From Sulfitobacter sp. EhC04 (GTDB lineage Bacteria > Pseudomonadota > Alphaproteobacteria > Rhodobacterales > Rhodobacteraceae): a stretch of DNA of 64,000 nt. The DNA lies in the NCBI RefSeq assembly GCF_001650875.1, contig NZ_LXYI01000047.1:1-64000 (forward strand), in the 5' to 3' direction. A model generated the notes under the pieces. It had not been told where the DNA came from, ran no database searches, and worked only from the letters and a program-made list of their open reading frames with translations. Below, piece by piece: positions 48,263 to 57,266 of this stretch (position 1 is the stretch's first letter; the number at the start of each line of letters is the position of its first letter). The position numbers were made by a program, and so were the translations under genes.

Positions 48263-49453
48263 TTAGAGGAACACCCGCTCTATCACCCAATAGACCCCGA
48301 TGATCGCGATCAGCAGCGATCCTGTCACGGAGACCGCGCGGAACATCACCGGGTATTCGGTCACCAGTTCCTCCTGCCCCTCCAGATGCGCCTTTCGCGC
48401 CGCCCCGACGGCCAGCCACAGCAGGATGGCGGCCATGGCGATCACGGTAAGCTGGCCCAGTTCGACCCCGATGTTAAAGCCGATCAGCGCGGGCAGGAAC
48501 TGCCCCGGCGGCAGGCCGAAGTCGCCCAGGACGGAAGCAAAGCCAAGACCGTGCAGAAGCCCGAAGCCAAAGATCACCATCGGTCGCCAGCGGCTGAGAC
48601 GGTGGAAAAAGATATTCTCGACAGCAACATAGACAATCGAGGCCGCGATCAGCGGCTCCACGATGGCGCCCGGCACATTGACCAGCCCCAGCGCCCCCAG
48701 CGCCAGCGTGACCGTATGCGCCAGCGTGAATGCCGAGACCTGCCAGACTAGCGGCCGCAGGTGGATGGACAGAAAGAACAACCCAAGCACGAACAGGATA
48801 TGGTCCAGCCCCTTGGGCAGGATGTGGTCGAAGCCAACCGGGACATAGCCGACAAAAGTGCTGAGGCCGGTCTGCTCTGCGCCGCCCTGCAAGGTGATTT
48901 CCGGGCTGGTGTCGCCGCCGTCAAGATAGCCGGTAAAGGGGTCATCCACCCCCTGCTGGCGCAGCACCATGGCCCCGCCTCCGTCGGGCCATGTGACCTG
49001 CACAACCTGGGCGCGCGGATCGACCGGCGCGGTCAGCGTCCAGTCGGATATGCGGGCCAGTTCGATGTCCGTGTCCTGTGGCATGGTGACAGAGGCGGTC
49101 GTCAAGGCCACCGGCGCGCCATCCAGGCTGAGCAAGGGCAAGGCGTTCCAACGCTCCAGAAGGCCCGGCACACGGGCAATGATCTCTTCATTGGAGAGCG
49201 CGCGCAGCGCGTCATAGTCTTCGGCATTGGCGGCATCATTGGTATCGTCCACCGCGTCCAGGTCGATCCCGGCCAGAAATGCCTCAAGATTGATATGCAG
49301 CACCAATTCGACCGTGCCGCTTTCGACGCTCAAATCACCAATGGTCGGTTGCAGCTCATGCGCCCCTGCGCGCTGCCCGCCAAGCGCGAATGCACTTGAC
49401 AAAAGCACCACCAACATCAGCTTTGAAATCAACCCAGTGAGAGTTTTTTGCAT
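48263..49453 (-). CDS. HupE/UreJ-family membrane protein with exported N-terminal domain
   Basis: 396 residues if the ATG at 49453 is used (360-384 from later Met). Signal peptide up to Ala-Gly-Ala, then H-E-L-Q-P, a periplasmic domain of about 180 residues, then H-I-L-P-K-G-L-D-H-I-L-F-V-L-G-L-F and at least six further hydrophobic segments including H-G-L-G-F-A. The H-x4-D-H motif is the metal-transport signature of HupE/UreJ proteins, thought to move nickel or cobalt. Divergent from a DUF4198 gene, with overlapping start codons. Confidence 0.82.
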   Translation of the reverse strand: MQKTLTGLISKLMLVVLLSSAFALGGQRAGAHELQPTIGDLSVESGTVELVLHINLEAFLAGIDLDAVDDTNDAANAEDYDALRALSNEEIIARVPGLLERWNALPLLSLDGAPVALTTASVTMPQDTDIELARISDWTLTAPVDPRAQVVQVTWPDGGGAMVLRQQGVDDPFTGYLDGGDTSPEITLQGGAEQTGLSTFVGYVPVGFDHILPKGLDHILFVLGLFFLSIHLRPLVWQVSAFTLAHTVTLALGALGLVNVPGAIVEPLIAASIVYVAVENIFFHRLSRWRPMVIFGFGLLHGLGFASVLGDFGLPPGQFLPALIGFNIGVELGQLTVIAMAAILLWLAVGAARKAHLEGQEELVTEYPVMFRAVSVTGSLLIAIIGVYWVIERVFL

Positions 49454-50270
49454 GTCCCTGTCCCGTCTTTTTTTACTCGTTACGCTTGCCGCGGTGCCAT
49501 TGTCGCCCGCGCTGTCCCATGAATTCTGGATCGAACCGCATGATTATCAAGTCGATAATGGTGGAACCCTAAAAGGGGATTTCAAGAATGGACAGGAATT
49601 CGTGGGCAACACCCTGTCATTCTTCGACAAAAGCACACAGCGTTATCTCATGCTGGCCGATGGTGTCGCCACAACGCTGAAACCGCGCGCAGGCGATCGG
49701 CCCGCCCTGAATGTCGCGGCACCCGTGGACGATGGGCTGGTGGTTGTGGCGCATGAAACCACGCCGCAGTTCGTGACCTATACCGATTGGGACAAGTTCG
49801 TGAAATTCACCGAACACAAGGATTTCAAGGATGCGGTTTCAATCCACGAGCAAAGGGGATGGAGCAAGGAAAGGCTCCGCGAGCGCTATACCCGCCATGT
49901 CAAGGCGCTGATCGCCGTGGGCAGCGGGGCGGGCATGGACCAGACGGTTGGGCTGGCCACCGAATTCACCGCGCTGACCAACCCCTATGACCCCGGTTTC
50001 GATGGAACGATGCAGGTCAGGCTGACCTATGACGGCGCGCCGCGCGCAGATGCGCAGGTGGAAGTTTTCGACCGCGCCCCGGACGACAGCGTAACCATCA
50101 CCCTGCACCGGACCGACGCCGAGGGGCTTGCACAAATCCCCGTCGCGCCGGGGCATGAATACCTGTTTGACGCCGTGACCCTGCGCGAAGCCGCTGACGC
50201 GGGCGAAACCGATGACTCGCCGGTCTGGGAAACGCTCTGGGCTGCCCTGACCTTTGAAGTGCCGCAATGA
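49452..50270 (+). CDS. DUF4198 exported protein (metal-uptake associated)
   Basis: 272 residues from the ATG at 49452 (GAGAG upstream). Signal peptide (L-F-L-L-V-T-L-A-A-V-P, cleavage near A-L-S), then H-E-F-W-I-E-P-H-D-Y, typical of DUF4198 proteins whose N-terminal histidine is thought to bind metal. Repeated beta strands follow (V-R-L-T-Y-D-G-A-P-R-A-D-A-Q-V-E-V). Together with HupE/UreJ it suggests a Ni/Co uptake pair (inference). The last codons and stop are partly duplicated downstream (TGCCGCAATGA twice). Confidence 0.82.
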   Translation: MSLSRLFLLVTLAAVPLSPALSHEFWIEPHDYQVDNGGTLKGDFKNGQEFVGNTLSFFDKSTQRYLMLADGVATTLKPRAGDRPALNVAAPVDDGLVVVAHETTPQFVTYTDWDKFVKFTEHKDFKDAVSIHEQRGWSKERLRERYTRHVKALIAVGSGAGMDQTVGLATEFTALTNPYDPGFDGTMQVRLTYDGAPRADAQVEVFDRAPDDSVTITLHRTDAEGLAQIPVAPGHEYLFDAVTLREAADAGETDDSPVWETLWAALTFEVPQ

Positions 50271-50324
50271 TTTGAACTGCCGCAATGACATGGCTTGCGC
50301 CCCCGCCTCGGGCGCGGGTAAACC

Positions 50325-51221
50325 GTGACCATGACGGCATCGCATCCCCCTGATATCCTGTGCATCGGCTCTGTCCTGTGGGACATCATCGGGCGGTCCG
50401 ATCAATCCATGCGGCAAGGGTCCGACATGCCGGGGCGGATCACCCGCCTGCCCGGCGGCGTGGCGCTGAACATCGGCATGGCGCTGTCGCGCTTTGGCCT
50501 GGCCCCCGCCCTGCTGTCAGCCGTCGGCCGCGATGCGGAAGGCGACGAACTGATCGCCGCCTGCGCGGTGCGCGGCCTGATCACCGATTTCATCTATCGC
50601 TCTGACGATCTGCCGACCGACCGTTACATGGCGGTCGAAGGGGCCAACGGGCTGATCGCCGCCATCGCGGATGCCCATTCGCTGGAAGCCGCCGGCGACA
50701 AGATCCTTGGGCCCCTGTCCGATGGCCGGTTGCCGCAGCCCTTTACCGGTGCCGTGGCGCTGGACGGGAACCTGACCATCGACCTGCTCAGCCAGATGGC
50801 CCAAAGCCCGCTGCTGACCCAGGCGGACCTGCGTGTCGCCCCTGCCTCGCCCGGCAAGGCCCTGCGCCTTGGCCCCTTTGTGCAGGCGGGGCGCGGCACG
50901 CTTTACGTGAACCTTGAGGAAGCGGGCCTGCTCTGCCAAAGCGAATTTGGCGATTCCCGCGCGGCGGCGACCAGCCTGCTGGCGCGGGGTGCTGCGCGCG
51001 TGGTGGTCACCGATGGCGGCAGACCCGCCACTGTGGCCGATCAGGACAGCATGCTGACCCAGACCCCGCCGCCCGTCCAGGTGACCCGCGTCACCGGCGC
51101 GGGCGATACATTCATGGCCGCCCATATCGCGGCGGAACGCAGCGGCATCCTCGCCGATGATGCCCTGCACCGCGCGCTGGACGCCACAGCCCTTTACGTT
51201 TCCGGAGAGACCCGCATATGA
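50325..51221 (+). CDS. psuK: PfkB-family pseudouridine kinase
   Basis: 298 residues from a GTG at 50325 (GGGTA upstream), or 296 from the ATG at 50331. P-G-G-V-A-L-N-I-G-M-A-L-S-R-F-G and V-T-G-A-G-D-T-F-M-A-A-H with the catalytic Asp are PfkB signatures. Pairing with psuG (ATGA) shows the substrate is pseudouridine, giving pseudouridine-5'-phosphate. Confidence 0.9.
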   Translation: MTMTASHPPDILCIGSVLWDIIGRSDQSMRQGSDMPGRITRLPGGVALNIGMALSRFGLAPALLSAVGRDAEGDELIAACAVRGLITDFIYRSDDLPTDRYMAVEGANGLIAAIADAHSLEAAGDKILGPLSDGRLPQPFTGAVALDGNLTIDLLSQMAQSPLLTQADLRVAPASPGKALRLGPFVQAGRGTLYVNLEEAGLLCQSEFGDSRAAATSLLARGAARVVVTDGGRPATVADQDSMLTQTPPPVQVTRVTGAGDTFMAAHIAAERSGILADDALHRALDATALYVSGETRI

Positions 51222-52135
51222 CCCTGCCCCTGACCCTCAGCGCCGAAGTCGCACAGGCCCGCACTGCGGGCACCCCCATCGTGGCGCTGGAAAGCACCAT
51301 CATCACCCACGGCATGCCGCACCCCCAGAACCTTGAGGTCGCCCGCCAGGTCGAAGACGACATTCGCGCGGCAGGCGCTGTTCCCGCCACCATCGCTGTC
51401 ATGGATGGCCAATTGCACATCGGGCTGGAGCCGGATCAACTGGAAGCGCTGGCAAAGGCGCGCAATGTCGCCAAGCTGAGCCGCGCCGATCTGGCAGTCT
51501 GCATCGCGCGGGGCGGCACCGGGGCAACAACCGTGGCGGCCACCATGATTGCCGCACAGCTTGCCGGGATCGCGGTCTTTGCCACCGGCGGCATCGGCGG
51601 CGTGCACAAGGGGGCCGAGAACAGCTTTGACATCTCGGCCGATCTGATGGAACTGGCGCAGACCCCGGTGACGGTTGTGGCCGCCGGGGCCAAGGCGATT
51701 CTGGATGTGGCCAAGACGCTTGAAGTGCTGGAAACCCAGGGCGTGCCGGTGATCGCCTTTGGTCAGGACAGTTTTCCGGCTTTCTGGTCGGCCTCCTCGA
51801 CGCTCAAGGCACCGCTGCGCATGGATGACCCCGCCCAGATCGCTCAGGCCCACCGGATGCGCGCAGCACTGGGACTGCCGGGCGGGCAATTGGTGGCCAA
51901 CCCGATCCCCGCGGCGGATGAAATCCCGGCGGCGGAAATGGCACCGGTGATCGCCAAGGCGCAGGCCGATGCCGCAGCCCACGGGATCAGCGGCAAATCC
52001 GTCACGCCCTACCTGCTGCAACGCATTTTCGAGCTGACAAAGGGCCGGTCGCTGACCGCAAATATTGCCCTGGTGCGCAACAATGCCCGCCTCGCGGCCC
52101 GGATTGCTGTTCAGATCGCAACTGCTGACGCATAA
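51218..52135 (+). CDS. psuG: Pseudouridine-5'-phosphate glycosidase
   Basis: 305 residues. V-A-L-E-S-T-I-I-T-H-G-M-P (Glu and His), A-K-L-S-R-A-D-L with the catalytic Lys, A-T-G-G-I-G-G-V-H and F-G-Q-D-S-F-P-A-F are the PsuG hallmarks. It splits pseudouridine-5'-P into uracil and ribose-5-P. Translationally coupled to psuK; together they recycle modified nucleosides from RNA turnover. Confidence 0.95.
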   Translation: MTLPLTLSAEVAQARTAGTPIVALESTIITHGMPHPQNLEVARQVEDDIRAAGAVPATIAVMDGQLHIGLEPDQLEALAKARNVAKLSRADLAVCIARGGTGATTVAATMIAAQLAGIAVFATGGIGGVHKGAENSFDISADLMELAQTPVTVVAAGAKAILDVAKTLEVLETQGVPVIAFGQDSFPAFWSASSTLKAPLRMDDPAQIAQAHRMRAALGLPGGQLVANPIPAADEIPAAEMAPVIAKAQADAAAHGISGKSVTPYLLQRIFELTKGRSLTANIALVRNNARLAARIAVQIATADA

Positions 52136-52147
52136 TCGCTGGGCAAA

Positions 52148-52165
52148 CCGCCTGAATTCAGGCGG
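52148..52165. terminator. Perfect palindrome after psuG
   Basis: CCGCCTGAATTCAGGCGG is an 18-bp perfect palindrome 13 bp after the psuG stop. There is no U-run, so it may be a 3'-end-stabilising hairpin or weak terminator. Confidence 0.5.
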
Positions 52166-52236
52166 AAATGGATCGCGCGCCATTGTGGCAAGCACGCAAA
52201 GGCCTTAGCTATATCGCGATCTTGCCGGGACAGCTC

Positions 52237-52974
52237 ATGAACACGCCTTTTGACCTTGATACATCCGAACCCCGCCGCCCCGGCCTGGTGGCGCGCCTGC
52301 GCGCGTCCTTCCTGACCGGGCTTGTGGTGATCGCGCCTGTCGGCCTGACCATCTGGTTGATCTGGTCCGTCGTCGGCTGGATCGACGGTTTTGTCCTGCC
52401 GCTGGTGCCCCAGTCCTATCACCCCGACCGGATGTTGCAGGATTTCCTTGGCCTCGATCCGTCGGTGCAGATCAACGTGCGCGGCCTCGGAGTGGTCATC
52501 TTCCTGATGTTCACGATCATCGTCGGCTGGATGGCCAAGGGCATCATTGGCCGGTCGCTGATTCGATTTGCCGAAAGCCTGGTGGAACGGACCCCTGTGG
52601 TGCGCACCATCTACTCCGGGATCAAACAGATATCCGAGACGATCTTTGCCCAGTCCGAACGCAGTTTCGAAACCGCCTGCCTGATCGAATACCCCCGCAG
52701 AGGCATCTGGGCGCTTGGCTTTATCTCGACCACGGCCAAGGGCGAAGTGGCGGAAAAATCAGACGCTTCGGACGAGATGGTCAGCGTCTTTCTGCCCACC
52801 ACGCCCAACCCCACATCGGGTTTCCTGCTGTTCTTTCCCAAGAAGGATGTGATCGAACTGGACATGTCGGTGGAAGATGCCGCGAAACTGGTGATCTCGG
52901 CCGGGCTAGTCTATCCCAGTGATCGGCCCGAACCGGGCGAGACGCTGGACATCACACCCGTTTCCCGCGACTGA
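52237..52974 (+). CDS. DUF502 membrane protein
   Basis: 245 residues from the ATG at 52237 (GGACAG upstream). Two transmembrane segments at about 24-48 (F-L-T-G-L-V-V-I-A-P-V-G-L-T-I-W-L-I-W) and 86-104 (G-V-V-I-F-L-M-F-T-I-I-V-G-W), then P-V-V-R-T-I-Y-S-G-I-K-Q and P-T-T-P-N-P-T-S-G-F-L-L. This is the DUF502 pattern; function unknown. Confidence 0.9.
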   Translation: MNTPFDLDTSEPRRPGLVARLRASFLTGLVVIAPVGLTIWLIWSVVGWIDGFVLPLVPQSYHPDRMLQDFLGLDPSVQINVRGLGVVIFLMFTIIVGWMAKGIIGRSLIRFAESLVERTPVVRTIYSGIKQISETIFAQSERSFETACLIEYPRRGIWALGFISTTAKGEVAEKSDASDEMVSVFLPTTPNPTSGFLLFFPKKDVIELDMSVEDAAKLVISAGLVYPSDRPEPGETLDITPVSRD

Positions 52975-53035
52975 GTTACTTCAGGAGCGCGTAGCAAGCT
53001 GCTGTTATAAGAACACTTCTGTTATATTGCGGCTT

Positions 53036-53078
53036 CGTTTTCTTCAAAGAAAACGGACCGGAGTTTTCAAAAACTCCG
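53036..53078. terminator. Double hairpin between convergent genes
   Basis: CGTTTTCTT-ca-AAGAAAACG (53036-53055) and CGGAGTTTT-ca-AAAACTCCG (53059-53078), two 9-bp-stem hairpins in tandem between DUF502 (+) and the patatin-like gene (-). Both contain T and A runs, so they can serve as terminators in both directions. Confidence 0.75.
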
Positions 53079-53104
53079 TCCCCCTCATCTAAAGGCCGGA
53101 CGCT

Positions 53105-54142
53105 TTATCCAAACATTTCCGGTAGATCGACGCTGCTTTCCACACCGATCTTTTCCTTGTGCTGTTCAAGGAACCCTTCCGCAGCCTTTTGACCTGCCTC
53201 AAACAAGGTCGCGATCACCGACGGCAGCGGCACCAGCTTGGTGGCCACCGACAATTGCTCCATCAGGTTGTCATCGGCCACCATATGTACCCTGATCCGG
53301 CGCATTGTGCCTTCGGGTATTTTACCCCGGTCCAGCAGGCGCTGGACAAATTCAATCGCGCGCAGCTCCCGCAACAGGCTTGAATTGAAACTGATTTCAT
53401 TAATCCGGTTCTGGATCTGCTTGGGCGTGCGCGGCAGGTCGTGGCGCTCAAGCGGGTTGATATTGATCACAACAACATCGTCTGGCAACCCGTTGCCAAA
53501 CAATGGGAAAAGCGCCGGGTTACCGGTATATCCGCCATCCCAGAACGCCTCCATCTGGCCGGTTTCCTTGTCGTGCATTTCCACCGCCTGGAACACCGTG
53601 GGCAGGCAGGCCGAGGCCATGATGGCATCAGGCCCAATCTCGTCCCCGGAAAACACCCTGATCTTGCCGTTCCGGACCCGCGTGGCACAGATGAAAAGCT
53701 GCGGTGCGATGCTGTTGCAGACCTTGTCGTAATCCATCTTTGTCACGATGTCGGTCAGCGGATTGCGGTAAAACGGGCCATAGGCATAGGGCGATGTCAC
53801 GTTCGACACCGCATCCGCGATGGCCACGGGCCATGAATATTCCAGTGCCTGGCTGACCGCGGCGATCCCGAAAGGGGCCATCCAGCTTTGCATCCGCAGA
53901 TCCTGCACACCGGCCACCTGCCGCCACAGCCAGGCCAGGTTTTCCCGCGCGCCCTCGGCACCCCCTGCTGCGAAACCGGCCTTCAGCGCCGCGCCATTCA
54001 ACGCCCCCGCAGAAGCCGCTGAAATGCCGCAGATTTCAATGTCCGGCTCTTGCAGGATGCGGTCCAGCACACCCCAGGTGAAGGCGCCATGCGCGCCGCC
54101 GCCCTGAAGCGCCAGATTGATCCGTTTCTTCTTCGCCGCCAT
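53105..54142 (-). CDS. Patatin-like hydrolase (possible PHB-related)
   Basis: 345 residues from the ATG at 54142, one base overlap with the bdhA stop (TGATG). Oxyanion loop Q-G-G-G-A-H-G-A-F, nucleophile in S-A-A-S-A-G-A-L-N-G (with Ala where G-x-S-x-G usually has the first Gly), catalytic Asp in F-W-D-G-G-Y-T-G-N. Patatin-like enzymes cleave ester bonds of lipids. Coupling with 3-hydroxybutyrate dehydrogenase points to polyhydroxybutyrate or hydroxybutyrate-ester turnover (inference). Confidence 0.85.
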   Translation of the reverse strand: MAAKKKRINLALQGGGAHGAFTWGVLDRILQEPDIEICGISAASAGALNGAALKAGFAAGGAEGARENLAWLWRQVAGVQDLRMQSWMAPFGIAAVSQALEYSWPVAIADAVSNVTSPYAYGPFYRNPLTDIVTKMDYDKVCNSIAPQLFICATRVRNGKIRVFSGDEIGPDAIMASACLPTVFQAVEMHDKETGQMEAFWDGGYTGNPALFPLFGNGLPDDVVVININPLERHDLPRTPKQIQNRINEISFNSSLLRELRAIEFVQRLLDRGKIPEGTMRRIRVHMVADDNLMEQLSVATKLVPLPSVIATLFEAGQKAAEGFLEQHKEKIGVESSVDLPEMFG

Positions 54143-54927
54143 CAAAGCGCGGTCCAGCCGCCGTCCACGCTGATCGCTGTCCCGGTGATCTGCGCAGCCG
54201 CGTCAGAGCACAGGAAGGTGGTCGTCCCGCCCAGTTGCTCGACAGTTGCGAATTCCTTGCTGGGCTGTCTTTGCAGCATCACGTTCTTGATCACGTCCTC
54301 GCGGGACATGTCGTATTCCTTCATCGTGTCGGGGATCTGGGCTTCGACCAAGGCGGTCAGCACATAGCCCGGACAGATGGTATTGGCCGTAATCGGGTCT
54401 TCCGCAGTTTCCAGCGCGGTGGTCTTGGTCAGGCCGACAATGCCGTGTTTTGCCGCCACATAAGCGGATTTGAAGGGCGAGGCCGTCAGCCCGTGGGCCG
54501 ACGCGATGTTGATCACCCTTCCCCAGCCCGCCTTGCGCATCATCGGCAGCGCCATGGCTGTGGTGTGAAAGGCAGAGCTGAGGTTGATCGCGATGATCGC
54601 ATCCCATTTCTCGACCGGGAAATCCGGGATCGGGGCCACATGCTGAATGCCCGCGTTGTTGACCAGAATATCGCAGCGGCCCGCATCGGTGATCAGCTGG
54701 CGACACTGATCGGCCTTTGACATGTCCGCCTTGATGTAGCGCGCGGTGACCCCGGTCTCATCCGCGATCTGCTTGGCCAGATCGTGGTCCTCGGCATTGT
54801 CGGTAAAGGAATTGAGAACGACGTCGGCCCCGGCCCGCGCCAGTTCCCAGGCGATGCCCAGCCCGATGCCGGAATTGGAACCGGTGATCACTGCGGTCTT
54901 GCCGGACAAGTCGATCGTATATGCCAT
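54142..54927 (-). CDS. bdhA: 3-hydroxybutyrate dehydrogenase (SDR)
   Basis: 261 residues. T-G-S-N-S-G-I-G-L-G binds NAD; N-N-A-G-I-Q-H; active site S (I-N-I-A-S-A-H-G), Y-V-A-A-K; and the family hallmark N-T-I-C-P-G-Y-V-L-T. It oxidises (R)-3-hydroxybutyrate to acetoacetate in PHB mobilisation. First gene of a two-gene operon with the patatin-like hydrolase. Confidence 0.93.
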   Translation of the reverse strand: MAYTIDLSGKTAVITGSNSGIGLGIAWELARAGADVVLNSFTDNAEDHDLAKQIADETGVTARYIKADMSKADQCRQLITDAGRCDILVNNAGIQHVAPIPDFPVEKWDAIIAINLSSAFHTTAMALPMMRKAGWGRVINIASAHGLTASPFKSAYVAAKHGIVGLTKTTALETAEDPITANTICPGYVLTALVEAQIPDTMKEYDMSREDVIKNVMLQRQPSKEFATVEQLGGTTTFLCSDAAAQITGTAISVDGGWTAL

Positions 54928-55155
54928 GGTGAAATCTCCTGAGGTTGGATGCTGCGACGCATCATGCCGTGCTGCATCTGCAAAGTGAACGCACCGCGCG
55001 GATAAATGTTTCCACGTCGTTTACCGGGAAAGGGAAAAATCTGAAACTCCGGACCCCCGCCTTGCCCGCGACAAGGAACAAGGTATTTGCACCAAAGCGT
55101 TTTTCCCCGTCAGGCAACAGGGTCCGCCGCCGTTTTCCTTGCAAACCGCGAAGCC
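54928..55155. other. Noncoding region upstream of bdhA
   Basis: No supportable gene. Next to bdhA there are CTGC-gac-GCA and CTGC-atc-TGCA boxes (about 54950-54980), resembling but not exactly matching the CTGC-N3-GCAG sites of the PHB regulator PhaR. The remainder shows no clear structure. Confidence 0.4.
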
Positions 55156-55232
55156 AAAAAAAAACGCCAGCACGAAGCTGGCGTTAAGTTATTGAGGCAG
55201 GTTTCATACAGGCAAGAAACCTATCGAGCAGT
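55156..55232 (-). ncRNA. Candidate small RNA with two hairpins and intrinsic terminator
   Basis: On the minus strand TTGGCC (55267-55262), 17 bp, TATACA (55244-55239) could start an RNA near 55232. It would fold a first hairpin AGGTTTC / GAAACCT (7 bp, 10-nt loop containing TTGCCTGT), then a single-stranded GCCTCAATAACTT, then AACGCCAGC-TTCGT-GCTGGCGTT followed by nine T. No coding frame on this strand ends at this terminator, so it does not serve a visible gene. Length about 77 nt. Expression is inferred. Confidence 0.6.
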
Positions 55233-55337
55233 GCCTTATGTATAAGCAATCTCGCGCCTCAGGCCAAGCATAAAGTTTGAAGTGCCTCCGAAGCCCAGCT
55301 ATGCAAGGCCCTAACAAAATAAGGGCAGTGCAGGATT

Positions 55338-57182
55338 GTGTCGAAAATGGTGATTCATTTTTTCCAGAAAGCATGGGCGGTTGCGGCGTTTTCTTCACTG
55401 ATTCTCTGTGCCGCTCCGGCGGGCGCGGAACCGCAGCACGGGCTATCTATGTATGGAGAGCCCGCCCTACCACCTGATTTTGTGTCCCTGCCTTACGTGA
55501 ACCCGGACGCGCCCAAGGGCGGGCGGATCGTGCTGGGAAATTCCGGCGGCTTCGACAGCCTCAATCCATATGTGCTCAAGGGCTCTGCCCCCTGGCAATT
55601 GCCGTTCTTCACCCATGAGACGCTGATGGGCCGATCCCTCGACGAACCCTTTGCACTTTACGGTCTTTTAGCCGAATCAGTGGAGGTGCCGGAGGACCGG
55701 TCCTGGGTCGCCTTCACCCTGCGCGAGGAGGCCCGATTCTCTGACGGCACCCCGGTTACGGTCGAGGATGTGATCTTTTCCTTCGAGCTTCTGGGCACCA
55801 GGGGCCATCCGCGCTACGCGGGGTTGTGGAACCAGATCGAAGGGATCGAACAGACCGGCCAGCGGTCGCTGCGCATCACCTTCAACACCGACAACCGCGA
55901 GCTGGCGCTGCTGGCAGGCATCCGCCCGATCCTCAGCAAGGCGCAGTGGGAGGGCAAGGATTTCGCCAATGCCCCCCTGCAAGAGGTGCCGCTGGGCAGT
56001 GGTCCTTACGTGATCACCGACTATCAGGCCAGCCGCCATGTCACCCTGCGCCGCAATCCCGATTACTGGGGGGCGGACATCCCGGTGCGCCGGGGCACCA
56101 ACAATTTCGACGAGATCAAGCTGGATTTCTACGGCGATGCCAATGTTGTCTTTGAAGCCTTCAAGGCAGGCGAGATTTCCGCCGTGCGCGAATTCAACGC
56201 AGAGACCTGGGCCACCCAATACGATTTTCCCGCTGTGACGCGCGGTGAGGTCGTCAAATCGACCTTCCCCCATGCCAAGCCCTCTGGGATGACCGGATTC
56301 GTGATGAACACGCGCAAACCGCCCTTTGACGACTGGCGGGTGCGCGACGCGATGATCTGGGCCTTCAACTTTGAATACATCGGCGAGACATTGACCGGCG
56401 GCGCGCTGCCGCGGATCACCTCCTATTTCTCGAACTCCGATCTGGCGATGCGTCCCGGTCCCGCCCCGGCCCCGGTCGCCGATCTGCTGGCCCCATTCAG
56501 CGCCGACCTGCCCGAGGGCGCGCTGACGGGTTATGCCCTGCCGGTCGGGGATGGATCGGCACGCAACCGGGCGGGCATCCGCCATGCAATGAAGCAATTG
56601 CAGGCGGCGGGATACACGGCCCAGGACGGCGTGATGCGCGACGCGGCAGGCAAGCCGCTGACTGTGCAGATCCTGCTGTCAAAGGGCAGCAGGCTGGATG
56701 TGGGCGGTTCGGAAAAGATCGCCGACCTCTATGTGCAGGCGCTTGCGCGGCTTGGGATCACGGCAGAGGTCGATCGCGTCGACACTGCCCAGATGACCAA
56801 GCGGCTGGAGACCTTCGATTTCGACATCACCACCTTTCGCCGCGCCTTGTCGCTGAGCCCCGGCACCGAACAGCGGTACTACTGGGGGTCAGAGGCGGCG
56901 TCACAGCCCGGATCGGGCAACCTGATGGGGGTGCAAAGCCCCGCCATCGACGCGATGATCGACGCGATGCTGACCGCGCGTGGGGCGGATGAATTCACCG
57001 ATGCGGTGCGCGCGCTCGACCGGCTGCTGACCGCCGGGCGATACGTGATCCCTTTCTGGCAGTTCGACGAGGGGCTGATCGCCCATAGGGCCGAAATGAA
57101 ATATCCCGACAAGATTCCGCTGTATGGGGACGGGCCGAACTATATGCCCGAGGTCTGGTGGTGGGACGCGTCACAAAATTGA
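55338..57182 (+). CDS. Extracellular solute-binding protein, family 5 (peptide/oligopeptide type)
   Basis: 614 residues from GTG at 55338 or ATG at 55347. Signal peptide ending near P-A-G-A; then H-G-L-S-M-Y-G-E-P-A-L and the family-5 pattern Y-V-N-P-D-A-P-K-G-G, F-D-S-L-N-P-Y-V, S-W-V-A-F-T-L-R-E-E-A-R-F-S-D-G-T-P-V-T. Members bind peptides or other small ligands for ABC import. No permease or ATPase genes are adjacent, so it may be an orphan or its partners lie elsewhere. Confidence 0.9.
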   Translation: MSKMVIHFFQKAWAVAAFSSLILCAAPAGAEPQHGLSMYGEPALPPDFVSLPYVNPDAPKGGRIVLGNSGGFDSLNPYVLKGSAPWQLPFFTHETLMGRSLDEPFALYGLLAESVEVPEDRSWVAFTLREEARFSDGTPVTVEDVIFSFELLGTRGHPRYAGLWNQIEGIEQTGQRSLRITFNTDNRELALLAGIRPILSKAQWEGKDFANAPLQEVPLGSGPYVITDYQASRHVTLRRNPDYWGADIPVRRGTNNFDEIKLDFYGDANVVFEAFKAGEISAVREFNAETWATQYDFPAVTRGEVVKSTFPHAKPSGMTGFVMNTRKPPFDDWRVRDAMIWAFNFEYIGETLTGGALPRITSYFSNSDLAMRPGPAPAPVADLLAPFSADLPEGALTGYALPVGDGSARNRAGIRHAMKQLQAAGYTAQDGVMRDAAGKPLTVQILLSKGSRLDVGGSEKIADLYVQALARLGITAEVDRVDTAQMTKRLETFDFDITTFRRALSLSPGTEQRYYWGSEAASQPGSGNLMGVQSPAIDAMIDAMLTARGADEFTDAVRALDRLLTAGRYVIPFWQFDEGLIAHRAEMKYPDKIPLYGDGPNYMPEVWWWDASQN

Positions 57183-57266
57183 AACATCTTCGCGATAGCG
57201 CAGCGCCATGAGTATTTTCTTTACGCTCCCCGCCTCTTGCCCTTCCCCGTTGTCAAGGTGGCGACG

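Noticed and set aside
55156-55185. Terminator for bdhA or the binding-protein gene
   Set aside because: The U-run is on the minus strand and lies upstream of bdhA, and the binding-protein gene runs the other way, so it ends neither gene.
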